From positions 528,501-592,500 of the forward strand of contig NZ_CP034235.1 in NCBI RefSeq assembly GCF_009728935.1: a stretch of 64,000 nucleotides of DNA, in the 5' to 3' direction. Both the position numbers and the translations under genes were made by a program. Positions within the stretch are counted from its first letter, which is position 1. Every line of letters begins with the position of its first letter. Below the pieces are notes generated by a model that did no database searches, was not told the DNA's origin, and saw only the letters and a list, made by a program, of their open reading frames with translations. Source of the stretch: Paenibacillus psychroresistens. GTDB lineage: Bacteria; Bacillota; Bacilli; Paenibacillales; NBRC-103111. Shown here piece after piece: positions 33,301 to 43,659 of the stretch.

Positions 33301-36028
33301 CCAATTATCCATTGCGGAGCAGGTGCTAACGCCAAGTGTGTTTGATCCAGAGGTTGATTATTACCAAACAACAGTTACTCCGGATGTGAATACAGTGACA
33401 CTTCATGCGGCAGTTGTTGATGTGACATCGACCGTGTACGTCAATGAATCGCATGTTAATGCGTCAGTTGGTATTCCATTGGTTCTTGTCCAAGGTCTGA
33501 ATACATTTAGGGTTAGCGTTATCGCGGAAAACGGGGGAACAAAGACTTACACGATTGATGTATTTAAACAAACAGCCGTTACAACCGTGTTGAATCTGAA
33601 ATCCTTGTCGATTGAGGGAGATGGACTGAATAAAGAATTCTCTCCATGGCAGCTCAGCTACAGCTCAAAATCGGGAAGATCCTCTAGCTCTATTTTGAAT
33701 ATCAAGGCTATCCCTGTAGATCCCGCCATGTTGGTCAGTGTGAACGGAGTAAAGGTCAATGAGTCTGGCAGTGCATCGATCCAATTATATTCTGGAGACA
33801 ATACAGCGCTGATAAAGGTAGAATCGCAGGATGGCGTTGAATCGAAGACATATGCAATCCGAACGGCATATACGCCTGGAAAGGCGATCACAGCATTTAA
33901 CATCAACGGATTAACATCAGCAGTTACGGGTGAAGTGAACGAGGAAGCTAAAACGATAGCTCTTACCGTACCTTACGGAACCGACGTCAAAGCGTTAGTG
34001 CCGACGATTACGTATACAGGAGCAAGCCTATCACCCAACACAGGAGTAGCGCATAATTTTACAAGCCCCGTGACTTATACGGTGAAAGCGACGGACAACA
34101 GTACGCAGGGATATGTGGTCACAGTGACTGTAGCTACAAATACTGCAAAGGCGATCACAGCATTCAAATTCAACGGATTAACGCCAGCAGTCACAGGTGT
34201 AGTAAACGAGGGAGCTAAAACGATAGCTCTTACCGTACCTTACGGAACCAATGTCGGTGCATTGGTGCCGACGATTACGCATACAGGAGCAAGCCTATCG
34301 CCTAACACCGGAGTTGCGCATAATTTTGCAAGCCCTGTGACTTATACGGTGAAAGCGGCGGACAACAGTACGCAGGGATATGTGGTCACAATGATCTTTA
34401 CGACACAACTGAATAGCGCGATCAGCCCGACGACGGGAAGCTTTGACAAGAAAATCTCCACGCAAGCGGACCTAACAACAAGGATGATGCTGAACGGAAA
34501 TACATTAAGCGGCATCGCCAACGATGGAACACTGCTGGTGTCAGGCATCGATTACACTGTATCAGCCAACGTGATAACGATTAAGAAAGGTTACCTTGCT
34601 GTGCAACCGGTGGGAACTATCACCTTGACAATCACTTTTAGCGGAGGTTCGACGCAGACGTTAACGATTATAGTCAGTGATACGACGTCAGATTCGCCAC
34701 CAAGTGGCGGCAACAACGGAGACAATACACCGACACAGCCTGCAACTCCGACACCTGATCCAGCGAACACATCAAACAGCGAGGTTGAAGTGCTGGTCAA
34801 CGGCAAAGTGGAGAACGCAGGCAAGGCAACAACAACCAAAGTGAATGGGCAAACGGTAACCACCGTTGTACTCGATTCGAAAAAGCTGGAGGAGAAGCTC
34901 GCTGCGGAAGGCCAACATGCCTTAATTACGATTCCAGTGAATACGAAATCCGATGTCGTAATCGGAGTGCTTGACGGCCAGATGGTCAAAAACATGGAAC
35001 AAAAGCAGGCGGTCGTTGAAATCAAAACGGAGAATGCGACCTATACGCTTCCAGCTCAGCAGATCAACATTAGTGCGCTTTCGGAGCAGTTTGGCACAAG
35101 TGTACAGCTTCAGGATATTAAGATACAGATCGAAATTTCCAAACCGACAGCGGACACGATGAAGCTCGTGGAAAGCTCGGCAGCTAAAGGTGAGTTCACC
35201 CTTGTCGTCTCGCCGCTCAACTTTACGGTAAAGGCTACTAATGGAGATACAACGATTGAAGTGTCCAAGTTTAACGCTTACGTAGAAAGAACGATTGCGA
35301 TTCCAGACGGTGTAGACCCGAATAAAATCACAACAGGAGTTGTTATTGATTCGGACGGAAGTGTTCGCCATGTGCCAACTAAGATCGTTATTATTGACGG
35401 TAAGCACTACGCGAAAGTGAACAGCTTGACGAATAGTTTGTATTCCATTGTATGGCATCCTTTGGAGTTTAAAGATGTCACGCAGCACTGGGCGAAGGAT
35501 GCAGTAAACGACATGGGCTCGCGGATGGTCATCAGCGGCATTGGCAATGACATGTTCAATCCTGATCAAGATATTACGCGTGCGGAGTTTGCAGCGATCA
35601 TGGTGCGGGGATTGGGGCTGAAGCTGGAGAACGGTTCAAGTCCATTTGCGGACGTGAAGACTACGGATTGGTACAGCAGCGCAGTTCAGACCGCCTATGC
35701 GTACAGCCTGATCAGCGGTTTTGAAGACGGCAGCTTCCACCCGATGGACAAGATCACGCGAGAGCAGGCGATGACGATCATCGCTAAAGCGATGAAAACA
35801 ACCGGTCTTGGGGCGAGCCTTCAAGCCAAAGCAGCAGATGAGCTGCTGAGTCCATTTACGGATGCGAGCAACGCATCGGAGTGGGCGAAGAAGAGTATTG
35901 CCGACTGCTTGCAGGCAGGAATCGTTGCCGGCAGAAACGGCACACAGCTTGCGCCAAAAGCATATATCTCGAGAGCGGAAGTCGCAGCCATCATGCAGAG
36001 GCTTCTACAGAAGTCTGAACTGATTTAA
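24380..36028 (+). CDS. Giant SLH-anchored multidomain surface protein (3882 aa)
   Basis: Signal peptide about 1-25 (...LLAGSIPSYAAA). Residues ~40-606: fourteen AVGxxGTI-x-SSNGTTW repeats, probably two seven-bladed propellers. Then FN3 domains (~607-693, ~697-790), a Big/invasin-like domain (~795-905), two TTDTAT...SGATVxGxVTxDG domains with an FN3 between (~909-1185), an IPT/TIG-like domain (~1187-1280), an unrecognised stretch (~1281-1840), five ~95-residue repeats of unknown type (~1840-2336), FN3-like domains (~2337-2540), four cadherin-like beta-sandwich domains (~2757-3165), two near-identical 89-residue DUF5018-like repeats (~3169-3345), an X2-like domain, a Pro/Thr linker (~3437-3465), a conserved pre-SLH region and three SLH domains (~3697-3882: FKDVTQHWAKDAV, FADVKTTDWYSSAV, FTDASNASEWAKKSI). 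SLH domains bind pyruvylated secondary cell-wall polymer. Likely a very long adhesin or wall-spanning protein controlled by the upstream two-component system. Confidence 0.93.
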   Translation: MRIRKLIALLMVFVLLAGSIPSYAAAHALDKWNMRNPLPTANKLNGVAFGVSKFVTVGYNGFIATSPDGSTWTSQTSGTTNSLNGIFFDNSHQQFVVVGQSGTILTSPNGVTWTSRDSKTTNSLNGVVNSGSNIAVVGAGGKILTSPNGVIWTSRDSKTTNDLNDIASSYGFYAVGSGGKIVFSSDEGVTWTSQTSGTTKSLNDIITVGDDGLVVVGNDGTVLINENYTGSKWYSVNSGTTKHLNSIYGDPYGSEIRVAVGAGGTISTATWEFVGTKRAWTPTNRTSGTVYSLNAVTKGNSTYVAVGDAGTILSSSNGSSWTLRTKGNINTLNSVIYVNGKYMAVGLNGTLASSSDGGTWTSQTSGSNEFKGVSYGAINGTGTYVAVGVGGTIKSSSNGTTWANKTSNITTALNGVAYGTVTFTHTDTFIAVGDAGKLLISNDGTTWASKTSSTTSALNGITYGIVNTTGTYVAVGAGGTIVASTNGNTWTSKASGTTSALNGVAYGDVNGIGKYVAVGDAGTIRTSLDGTTWTSVTSGITNNLKGITYNNGIYVAVGQAGRMLTSSNGTSWAKRTSDTGNDLNGIAYGNGKYVAVGVGGTILQTNLEAPSGVTATAEDRQVTLSWSSVPGATSYKVYMGTATGSYNATPLATVSSGTTHTATILTNGTRYYFVVKASNTAGDSTNSLEASAMPAKVPDAPTGVTAAAGDRQAIVSFTASANNGGSPITGYTVTSSPGGFTATGTSSPLAVTGLEFDVPYTFTVTATNSAGNSAASVESNSATPTAVLELAYTVTASAASLTPTVGGDNAITLTVKDSQRNIDTSFTGGHLVTISGYELAGDGSYGSFNGINLSESPNAINVEFVNGAATANLKLNKAAMQTIRLSVDGVIVSAANLLNLSTGNEPVAPTVTTDTDIQEITASGATVGGNVTSDGNTAITVRGVVYSTSPNPTINDTIVTTAGTTGSYSSIITGLAISQIYYVRAYATNIVGTSYGDEVNFTTSAEPALTALAGDGKVELSWNSVTGATNYKISQGTEPGLYDATTTVSTATYTVLGLTNETTYYFVVVASNDDGDIVSSNEASATPNISMPTLTTDTATSITSSGATVSGEVTDDGGAVITESGIAYSTSPHPTTLKAAAGTMGSFSVNLSGLKPNTRYYYRAYAKNLYGTHYGDESHFTTDVVYGKVGPSIINAQDSHELQLTGKGFNADSPEEFTMYLEDEDSVQYPFLANGIKYKSDKPNQLTLVLPSNLPFGSYNLYIKHASFDATQIFYGAVTITNIYYKVNINNPNKSKKGQVEKIFLEGHFVKEDPDESIYTLEYTDQVVNINDNLYFKGPFLTVDKSNPNKETISGNGRLYVKMEKGTETDKITKKKKKIYANITIREGEFEFSASNFKFAMTDLVHGVADKANFLGIDVPNLPIEIRSFTFIPGGIRVSGTMDIVFGAGATTIKGTGDVPALDFKGKKVDIAGNFALTGDFKNGPFENAEVRFGLDTKIKEYRFGAEVLLRKTQLGFDTDFTIKNKKLDMMKFVIYAEVKIPETNMQFTSFGGQAEHLTNPPIVYHALTSLSDFTSPVINGKNMINIEDIDLTLYNDHIEGTGEAKFYNIKIADLILGLYTKKITEKKKGKETVTHKPGIELEGIVDVADKDIIVGDLSMKGTEDGIAGHVDAKVKVPNEVPFIGSKTLGTAEIDFNKERFKAGLSLAMVPFTLLYKFKDKKVKFNFDLKAIEKLVKKGIVKATGKIKKGFEKLGGDIDDFFSDLASVNSKGRVMMLSVNQGINQNEIIGGKLFNQINMQPTARGKLIPGYATTLVTETNPVVTVEKLGLQPTANNDTVDAVKGETTLHVKSASAKLLIVDHAKSTEAQQNLDGIKLYDPNGDVWNWQASYYDEANGRIFVQLPAGSTGDWKVVSTFDLHAELYDVPTATKLQDVTAYAQNKASQVTHSIEISAAYSGLVILNHASADTRIIQPDGVEYELRYEASASKAANADYNVTSHTLTVEVDFDQIGTWKFISNDTMGMEIHKSMFRNPNISIVELTKKLASADYTLFVPLDFNKAGMKLIEIENGKVGSVLIKPDGHVYASETDAASPAWNTFVEEDSDTLNIVADVAQTGTWLVDAGEDAQVSLYTVNAKASMSKLEAWKKASEMSTPINFSKSMGEQVWTEISYATPATKLFRSDGTEYELVLDSNDPSWNAKYDEVTEILSVLINVDVEGTWIVRSEDYTSISMLVYDSAITMAELNDNQAEYTSFLDMNEKGTFLFDIAGGNETTQLIAPDGTTVSIITDESNPECNAILNLEDNSIKVTVNIAADQTGEWQIVSIGSVSVNLYKLAPMPEVDLFQASKVPGLNRFELSWNVANAKEDTKVRVILTDSPDKRLGEELAIDLPASGVRTITLPEGLLAKQYYIVLVADSESFGPIFKVLDQPIEVTAMRKLAQPQDVTVVSTGNGVIELAFKDTNWQDVTSYRVFATDSREGMDNGGSSVELVPAAQEQQQAIIADLIPGVSYYLSVMAFSEKAISKTETALLVSDPTADIKVDLPVPVPAKMTVGLNVYGAPRVDYLYTPEDLEGLTAEEQEALEEKITLSSASQVAVNITSDQDADIELFVNGKSVDVAHATTTTPASFLLANLTERDYTLEVKSVNARGDKSSNEQLLYINRTAPYLSVNNAVYGQVMDGSSVKLTGTSELGVRLTINDRLVPVDQYGRFAYVTLFPEDGELNLLLVAENELGFKTKLPMRIYQGEIGEPGDPADLAALTMDEGELSPSFDPNVQTYSAAMDASTKEVLVTAVPVEPDAAVTINGIPTDENYSALIELSSASSLITVVVSKGSNSKTYTLALQPTSSLAALSNMTINGFDNELNEVAPKPELSSTFSSLKETYSVIAANNVTQISIIPTSEVADSLLEVNGVSVLDGQASAKIPLNVGDNILTIQVISLDESKLAVEDRDPALSRTYTITVTRAANSIAELSQLSIAEQVLTPSVFDPEVDYYQTTVTPDVNTVTLHAAVVDVTSTVYVNESHVNASVGIPLVLVQGLNTFRVSVIAENGGTKTYTIDVFKQTAVTTVLNLKSLSIEGDGLNKEFSPWQLSYSSKSGRSSSSILNIKAIPVDPAMLVSVNGVKVNESGSASIQLYSGDNTALIKVESQDGVESKTYAIRTAYTPGKAITAFNINGLTSAVTGEVNEEAKTIALTVPYGTDVKALVPTITYTGASLSPNTGVAHNFTSPVTYTVKATDNSTQGYVVTVTVATNTAKAITAFKFNGLTPAVTGVVNEGAKTIALTVPYGTNVGALVPTITHTGASLSPNTGVAHNFASPVTYTVKAADNSTQGYVVTMIFTTQLNSAISPTTGSFDKKISTQADLTTRMMLNGNTLSGIANDGTLLVSGIDYTVSANVITIKKGYLAVQPVGTITLTITFSGGSTQTLTIIVSDTTSDSPPSGGNNGDNTPTQPATPTPDPANTSNSEVEVLVNGKVENAGKATTTKVNGQTVTTVVLDSKKLEEKLAAEGQHALITIPVNTKSDVVIGVLDGQMVKNMEQKQAVVEIKTENATYTLPAQQINISALSEQFGTSVQLQDIKIQIEISKPTADTMKLVESSAAKGEFTLVVSPLNFTVKATNGDTTIEVSKFNAYVERTIAIPDGVDPNKITTGVVIDSDGSVRHVPTKIVIIDGKHYAKVNSLTNSLYSIVWHPLEFKDVTQHWAKDAVNDMGSRMVISGIGNDMFNPDQDITRAEFAAIMVRGLGLKLENGSSPFADVKTTDWYSSAVQTAYAYSLISGFEDGSFHPMDKITREQAMTIIAKAMKTTGLGASLQAKAADELLSPFTDASNASEWAKKSIADCLQAGIVAGRNGTQLAPKAYISRAEVAAIMQRLLQKSELI
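33881..34405 (+). repeat. Tandem 267-bp duplication inside the giant gene
   Basis: The block starting AAGGCGATCACAGCATT at 33881 recurs at 34148, in frame (89 residues). Most differences are single bases, so the duplication is recent compared with the other domains. Confidence 0.85.
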
Positions 36029-36045
36029 TATACAGGTGTAAATTT

Positions 36046-36099
36046 TAGGGTTATTCTGCAAGTGGTCTAACGAACCCCTTGAGGGATAATCCTTTTTTT
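36046..36099 (+). terminator. Terminator of the giant SLH gene
   Basis: AGGGTTAT pairs with ATAATCCT (one G-T pair), with further inner pairing CTGCAAG/CTTGAGG, followed by seven T. Confidence 0.65.
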
Positions 36100-36127
36100 A
36101 TCAGCTGTAAAGATTATAAGAAATGTA

Positions 36128-36153
36128 GAAGAGCACCCTGCGAGGTGCTCTTC
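36128..36153. terminator. Second hairpin after the giant gene
   Basis: GAAGAGCACC (36128-36137) pairs perfectly with GGTGCTCTTC (36144-36153). Only a weak T-rich stretch follows, so it is perhaps a back-up terminator. Confidence 0.5.
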
Positions 36154-36241
36154 AGTTTGTTGAGAAAGTCATCCTGTGGATGAAAGCAACTATTCAAGTG
36201 TTTTAATGCTAGCATTTTCTGCAACCATACAAATTTATCTT

Positions 36242-36425
36242 TTAGCATAAACATTATGCTAATAGAGTCAACTCAACTGGCATTTTGAGTCCTAAGCACA
36301 ATAATCATGCTAATATTGAAGAAATATCCTGATTTATCAAGAGATTTTTAAGGATAAGCATAAAAATTGTGCTAACAAGCATTTTTGCGGCTTGAGCTCT
36401 ATCCTAAGCACAATTATTAGGCTTA
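36242..36425. repeat. Four-palindrome intergenic array A
   Basis: Four 21-bp imperfect palindromes start at 36242, 36293, 36355 and 36405 (steps 51, 62, 50). The first is perfect: TTAGCATAA, ACA, TTATGCTAA. The others are variants of TAAGCACAA-nnn-TTGTGCTTA. Spacers are 30, 41 and 29 bp and do not resemble each other or those of array B (51562-51745), which has identical spacing. No ORF of note lies here. Confidence 0.85.
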
Positions 36426-36461
36426 GAATACTCTAAAAAGCCGGGTTCAACCGTAATAATA

Positions 36462-36511
36462 AAAAAAGCTGATTTACAGAGTCTGAAAAGACCTGTGGAT
36501 CAGCTTTTTTT
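36462..36511. terminator. Bidirectional-type terminator
   Basis: AAAAAAGCTGAT (36462-36473) pairs with ATCAGCTTTTTT; inside, CAG and GTCT pair with AGAC and CTG around GAAA. A-run on the left, T-run on the right. It insulates array A from the collagen-like gene. Confidence 0.85.
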
Positions 36512-36632
36512 ATGTAGTGAATTATACAAACGTACCAATATTGAATGGATAGCTTTTGCTGATTGATTGATGTCTTTTTTGGCGATAAAGCAAAGTTTAG
36601 CTGTATTCTTAAAATAAATTTAACTGTCCAGA

Positions 36633-36659
36633 ACGGGTTATAGATAGATACATAGAATA
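36633..36659 (+). promoter_or_regulatory. Sigma-K-type promoter candidate
   Basis: AC at 36633-36634, a 16-bp spacer and CATAGAATA at 36651-36659, matching the mother-cell sigma-K pattern AC...CATAnnnTA. It is 57 bases before the collagen-like gene. Confidence 0.6.
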
Positions 36660-36679
36660 GAGAGAGACTATTAATTTAA

Positions 36680-40006
<3,327 letters not shown>

Positions 40007-40102
40007 GGGCAACTAGTAAAGGCATGGTTATTCTAGATTGGGTATATTTTGGAACAGAAGAATGAGGGGGCAAGTTTAGCGTTCCTCGTTATAACCTAAT
40101 AG

Positions 40103-40135
40103 CCAGACAAACTGCATTCGTGTTAGTTTGACTGG
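40103..40135 (+). terminator. Hairpin after the collagen-like gene
   Basis: CCAG-a-CAAACT (40103-40113) pairs with AGTTTG-a-CTGG (40125-40135). Followed by AATTAATAG, not a T-run, so termination is uncertain. Confidence 0.45.
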
Positions 40136-40173
40136 AATTAATAGAATTTAGTAGTATGAGGTCTGTAAAATCA

Positions 40174-40209
40174 GAAAAAACCGTCCAACACCTAAACGTG
40201 TAGGACGGT
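40174..40209 (-). terminator. Terminator for the minus-strand DUF4434 pseudogene
   Basis: ACCGTCC (40180-40186) with GGACGGT (40203-40209), plus inner ACAC/GTGT. On the minus strand it runs into six T. Confidence 0.85.
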
Positions 40210-40230
40210 CTATTGATCTTGCTATAATCG

Positions 40231-41643
40231 TTATTGCCTTACTTGTATTTCATCCATAAAGGTCCATGCGCTGCTGCCTGGTAAGAGATCAATTTTTACA
40301 TAACGTCCTGTAATGCCTGTGAGATTAGTCAGCCTATATATTTTATTCTGGTCAGCTGCACTCACGGCTGGTTTGGTTATTACACTTCCGACCTGAGTGA
40401 ATGTTGTATTATTAGGTGAAACAGAGAAAGTCACTGTATTTGGCAAGAAAATGAACCCTGTCTTAATTTGCAGGAAGTTCGCAGTCAATTCCTTAATGGA
40501 TTGAGAAGTCCCTAAATCGATTGTAAATGAAGTCAGCGATCCAGTGTTACGCCCCTGAAATGCAGCATTCTGATAGACAATCGTTCCATCATAGACACCG
40601 TTGGTCAATTCACCTCCGCTGTCCGGATACGCAGTATCAGCTGGGATAGTTGTCGTATATGTTTTGCTTAAAGCTAAGTTGGTTGGATAGCTAGTTGCGG
40701 CGGATGTAGTTGCAGATGCAGATGACGACTGTCCCGAATTGTTGCCTGCAGCGTCGAACGCTTGAATAGTGTAGCTGTATAATGTACCTGCGTTCAATTG
40801 GGTGTCAACAAAACTGGTTCCGTTTGTATAAGCGGTCCAGACCAATTCGCTGTTGCGATAGATTTTGTAACCCACTACACCTGTATTATCTGTCGCTGCA
40901 GACCAATTCAGATTGATGGTCATGACATTCTGTGTGACTGCTGTCAAACTGGTTGGTGTGGTAGGAATAGTTGAATCCATGACACCCGAATTAACATAAT
41001 TTTTATACGTCGTATAATAGAATGGATTGACCTGCTGCGGACTGATGTAATGGTTGAAGCTGAAGCTTAAAAACTTAGTGACATAAGGTTTCGCGGCATT
41101 CATATCAGCAAGTAGAACGTTTAAGTCCATAGGTTTGAAGTCCCCATTAAAAGTCTCGGCATCAGACCACAATTGTGTTGTTGGACGTGCAACTGTAATC
41201 GCTGCTTTTGTAGCTGAGAACCATTCATTTAATTGACTAGTCTGAGCATGCTACGCTCCAACCCCATCCTGCAAGGCTAAGATATCTATATTGGGATTTG
41301 CTGCAAGAATGTACTGCCACATTGTCTGCCAAGCAGCACTCGTTTGACCTCCAAATGTATTGTAAAAAGGAGAAATCATCACGGTTTTTGAGGAATTTAG
41401 GCTTTTGAGATAATTACTGACGTTTTGATAAAATACATTCATTCTATCCCACTGAGTGGAGGTAAGGAAGTTCCAGTTATCCACTTCAAAGCTTAAATAC
41501 CAACCTTTGAAGGAAGCGTTGCTGCCATATTTACTATAAATATCTCCAGCGATTTCAATGGAGTAATCAAAGATTCTTCGTACTAAAAGTCGTGCTTTAC
41601 AGAAAATCATCATCGTACTATAATTGGAGGATATAACCGCCAA
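40231..41643 (-). pseudogene. Broken DUF4434 glycan-active protein with FN3 and discoidin-like domains
   Basis: Two open stretches share one frame and are separated by a TAG at 41253-41251. The 5' part (41643-41254) contains the second half of a DUF4434 barrel: FKGWYLSFEVDNWNF, MISPFYNTFGG, DILALQDGVGA. After the stop the frame continues HAQTSQLNEWFSATKAA into WSDAETF, then an FN3 domain (LNWSAATDNTGVVGYKIYRN) and an F5/8 type C-like domain to the end. The same GWY, IAPFGT and QDEVG signatures occur in the intact paralogue at 46866. The first ~110 residues of the domain and any signal peptide are missing at the 5' end, so the gene is both truncated and interrupted. Confidence 0.85.
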
Positions 41644-41658
41644 TTAATTTAAAATTGG
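41640..41658. promoter_or_regulatory. Inverted repeat upstream of nanE
   Basis: CCAATT, 7 bases, AATTGG, directly upstream of a TATAAA. A possible operator for the nearby RpiR regulator; inference only. Confidence 0.35.
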
Positions 41659-41702
41659 AGTATAAAACCAGATGAGGCAATTGGGAGTGGTTATAGTCCA
41701 TG

Positions 41703-41729
41703 AGCCAGACATAGAAGCTGGCGTTTTTT
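41703..41729 (+). terminator. Terminator-like hairpin in the nanE leader
   Basis: GCCAG (41704-41708) with CTGGC (41718-41722), then GTTTTTTC. It lies only 30 bases before nanE, so it either ends an upstream transcript or acts as an attenuator. Confidence 0.6.
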
Positions 41730-41758
41730 CAAACTCACAGGCTAGGAAGTGTTGACAA

Positions 41759-42487
41759 ATGAGCAAGAAGGTTCATTTAGAAGATTTAAAAGGCAAGCTA
41801 ATCGTATCGTGCCAGGCTTCGGTAGGCGATGCCCTATATGGAAGTGAGACAATGTGCAAAATGGCTATAGCTGCAAGAGATGGTGGTGCTTCAGGGATTC
41901 GTGCTAACTCCCCTGAGGATGTAGCCTTGATCTGCAGCAAGGTCGATTTACCTGTAATCGGACTATGGAAACGTCATTACCCAGATTCGGAGGTCTATAT
42001 TACACCGACTTATGCAGATGTTGAGAGTATGGCTCAAGCGGGTGCACAGATCGTCGCACTAGACGCAACTTTAAGGCCGCGGCCTAACGGTGAAACCTTA
42101 GAGGAGATTGTAAAGAAGATAAGGCAGAATTATTCTTGTTTGCTTATGGCGGATGTATCTACCCTAGAAGAAGGGATTCATGCTTACAAGCTCGGTTTTG
42201 ATATCGTTTCGACTACATTATCAGGCTATACACCTTATAGCGTGCAATCCGAAGATCCTGACATTGCGCTAGTAGGGGAATTAACCAAACGAATTCCAAT
42301 TCCGGTGTTTGCTGAAGGCCGAATCCAGACGTTAGAGCAGGTGGAGCGATTGCTTGAAAATGGTGCATTCAGTGTTGTCATTGGCAGTACGATCACCCGT
42401 CCTCATGTGATTACCAAAAGATTTGTCGATAAAATGGACCAAATGAAAGCCGAAATCAAACGTCTAGAAAATGAATTAGCAAAGTAA
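41759..42487 (+). CDS. nanE: N-acetylmannosamine-6-phosphate 2-epimerase
   Basis: 242 residues, TIM-barrel NanE family, cytoplasmic. It converts ManNAc-6-phosphate to GlcNAc-6-phosphate. Conserved stretches: LIVSCQASVGDALYG, GASGIRANSPEDV, PVIGLWKRHYPDSEVYITPT with the active-site lysine, VALDATLRPRP, MADVSTLEEG and FAEGRIQTLEQV, GAFSVVIGSTITRP. AGGAAG precedes the ATG. It heads a cluster with an RpiR regulator, sugar ABC transporter, DUF4434 protein and ROK kinase. No NanA lyase or sialidase is in the window, which favours free or polymer-derived ManNAc over sialic acid as source. Confidence 0.95.
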   Translation: MSKKVHLEDLKGKLIVSCQASVGDALYGSETMCKMAIAARDGGASGIRANSPEDVALICSKVDLPVIGLWKRHYPDSEVYITPTYADVESMAQAGAQIVALDATLRPRPNGETLEEIVKKIRQNYSCLLMADVSTLEEGIHAYKLGFDIVSTTLSGYTPYSVQSEDPDIALVGELTKRIPIPVFAEGRIQTLEQVERLLENGAFSVVIGSTITRPHVITKRFVDKMDQMKAEIKRLENELAK

Positions 42488-42579
42488 GGCATGGAATCGC
42501 AAAACCTGCTTGTCAAGAAGGAGACTTCCAACTATACTTGGTTAAAAAAAGAAGAATTCTTTCAAGGAGGCTGCAGCTT

Positions 42580-43449
42580 TTGTCTAAATTTAGTAAATCT
42601 CAGGATGGATCGAATACGCTGCTTGTTATTGCAAGTATCTATAAATCATTAACGAAGACAGAACAGAAAATTGCCGATATTATTACGCAAGATCCGGAAA
42701 TGGTGGTTTATGCAACGCTGACGGATTTGGCGGAAAAGGCAGGCGTGGGAGATACCTCGGTATTGCGTCTCTGCCGCAAGCTTGGTTTTCATGGCTATCA
42801 GGAATTTAAGCTCTCATTGGCTCAGGACTTGGTAAACCCAGTGAAAAGCGTGCACAGTGAGATTGAAGAGGGCGATAATCTATCGACCATTGCGAATAAA
42901 ATTACAGCAGAGAATAAGATATTCCTCGAAAATACATTAGCTTTGCTTAACATGAAGGAATTGCAAAAAGCGATAGACGCACTAGCCAATGCGAATAAGA
43001 TTTATTTTATCGGAGTCGGCTCCTCAGCTAATACAGCAGCGGATGCCAAGTATCGCTTCATGCGGCTTGGATTCAATACAGAGCTAGTTATTGATTCACA
43101 TGTTATGGCGATGAGTGCAACACTTATGACTCGAGATGATGTGATTTTTGCCGTTTCCACTTCAGGGAGCACGAAGGATATTGTAGATGCAGTGCGGATT
43201 GCGAAACAAAATGGTGTTTTCTTTATCTGTTTAACCAGTCATGCCAAATCCCCAATAACGCAGTATTCCAATTCTGTTTTGCTGTCTTGTTCCAAGGAAA
43301 CTCCACTGCAGGGTGGCGCATTTCGCTCGAAAATAACACAGATTCATGTTCTTGATATACTTACTACGGCAGTCGCGATCCAGTGCAAAGACAAAGCCTT
43401 AAGAGCTATTGAACTGACAGCTAAGTCAATAAGCGACAAAATGTATTAA
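42580..43449 (+). CDS. RpiR-family regulator (HTH + SIS)
   Basis: About 289 residues. N-terminal HTH_6 domain (LTKTEQKIADIITQDPEMVVYATLTDLAEKAGVGDTSVLRLCRKLGF) and C-terminal SIS sugar-phosphate-binding domain (IYFIGVGSSANTAADAKYRFMRLGF, FAVSTSGSTKDIVDAV, FICLTSHAKSPITQYSN). The start is TTG 42580, 9 bases after AAGGAGG; a more upstream TTG at 42538 has no ribosome site. RpiR proteins of nan loci respond to amino-sugar phosphates, probably ManNAc-6-P or GlcNAc-6-P here. It probably controls this cluster. Confidence 0.92.
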   Translation: MSKFSKSQDGSNTLLVIASIYKSLTKTEQKIADIITQDPEMVVYATLTDLAEKAGVGDTSVLRLCRKLGFHGYQEFKLSLAQDLVNPVKSVHSEIEEGDNLSTIANKITAENKIFLENTLALLNMKELQKAIDALANANKIYFIGVGSSANTAADAKYRFMRLGFNTELVIDSHVMAMSATLMTRDDVIFAVSTSGSTKDIVDAVRIAKQNGVFFICLTSHAKSPITQYSNSVLLSCSKETPLQGGAFRSKITQIHVLDILTTAVAIQCKDKALRAIELTAKSISDKMY

Positions 43450-43478
43450 GCTTAAACATAGAAGAATATGAAAAAAAG

Positions 43479-43541
43479 CCATCGATTAATCACTGGAACC
43501 TTAGCAACTTGAGACGAAATTAATGCGGTGGAATTTTTTTA
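43479..43541 (+). terminator. Terminator after the RpiR gene
   Basis: CCA-t-CG-ATTAAT (43479-43490) pairs with ATTAAT-GCGG-TGG (around 43519-43531), with a long loop, then seven T. Moderately convincing. Confidence 0.5.
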
Positions 43542-43594
43542 TTAGTACAAGGTGGTTAAAACCTCCAAAATTAAATAAAAAAGTGGAGAAAATA

Positions 43595-43623
43595 TTTACA
43601 AGGCAATAATTAGGTGCTATACT
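43595..43623 (+). promoter_or_regulatory. Sigma-A promoter of the sugar transporter operon
   Basis: TTTACA (43595-43600), 17-bp spacer, TATACT (43618-43623), 36 bases before the ATG at 43660. Confidence 0.75.
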
Positions 43624-43659
43624 AATCTCAGGTAAAATAAAACAAATGGAGGGTTGAAC

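Noticed and set aside
34591..35569. Two overlapping minus-strand ORFs of 144 and 215 codons within the giant gene
   Set aside because: Shadows of the SLH gene; composition and lack of start signals do not support coding.
36242..36425. CRISPR array
   Set aside because: Repeats are imperfect palindromes of 21 bp with unequal spacers (30, 41, 29) and no cas genes nearby.
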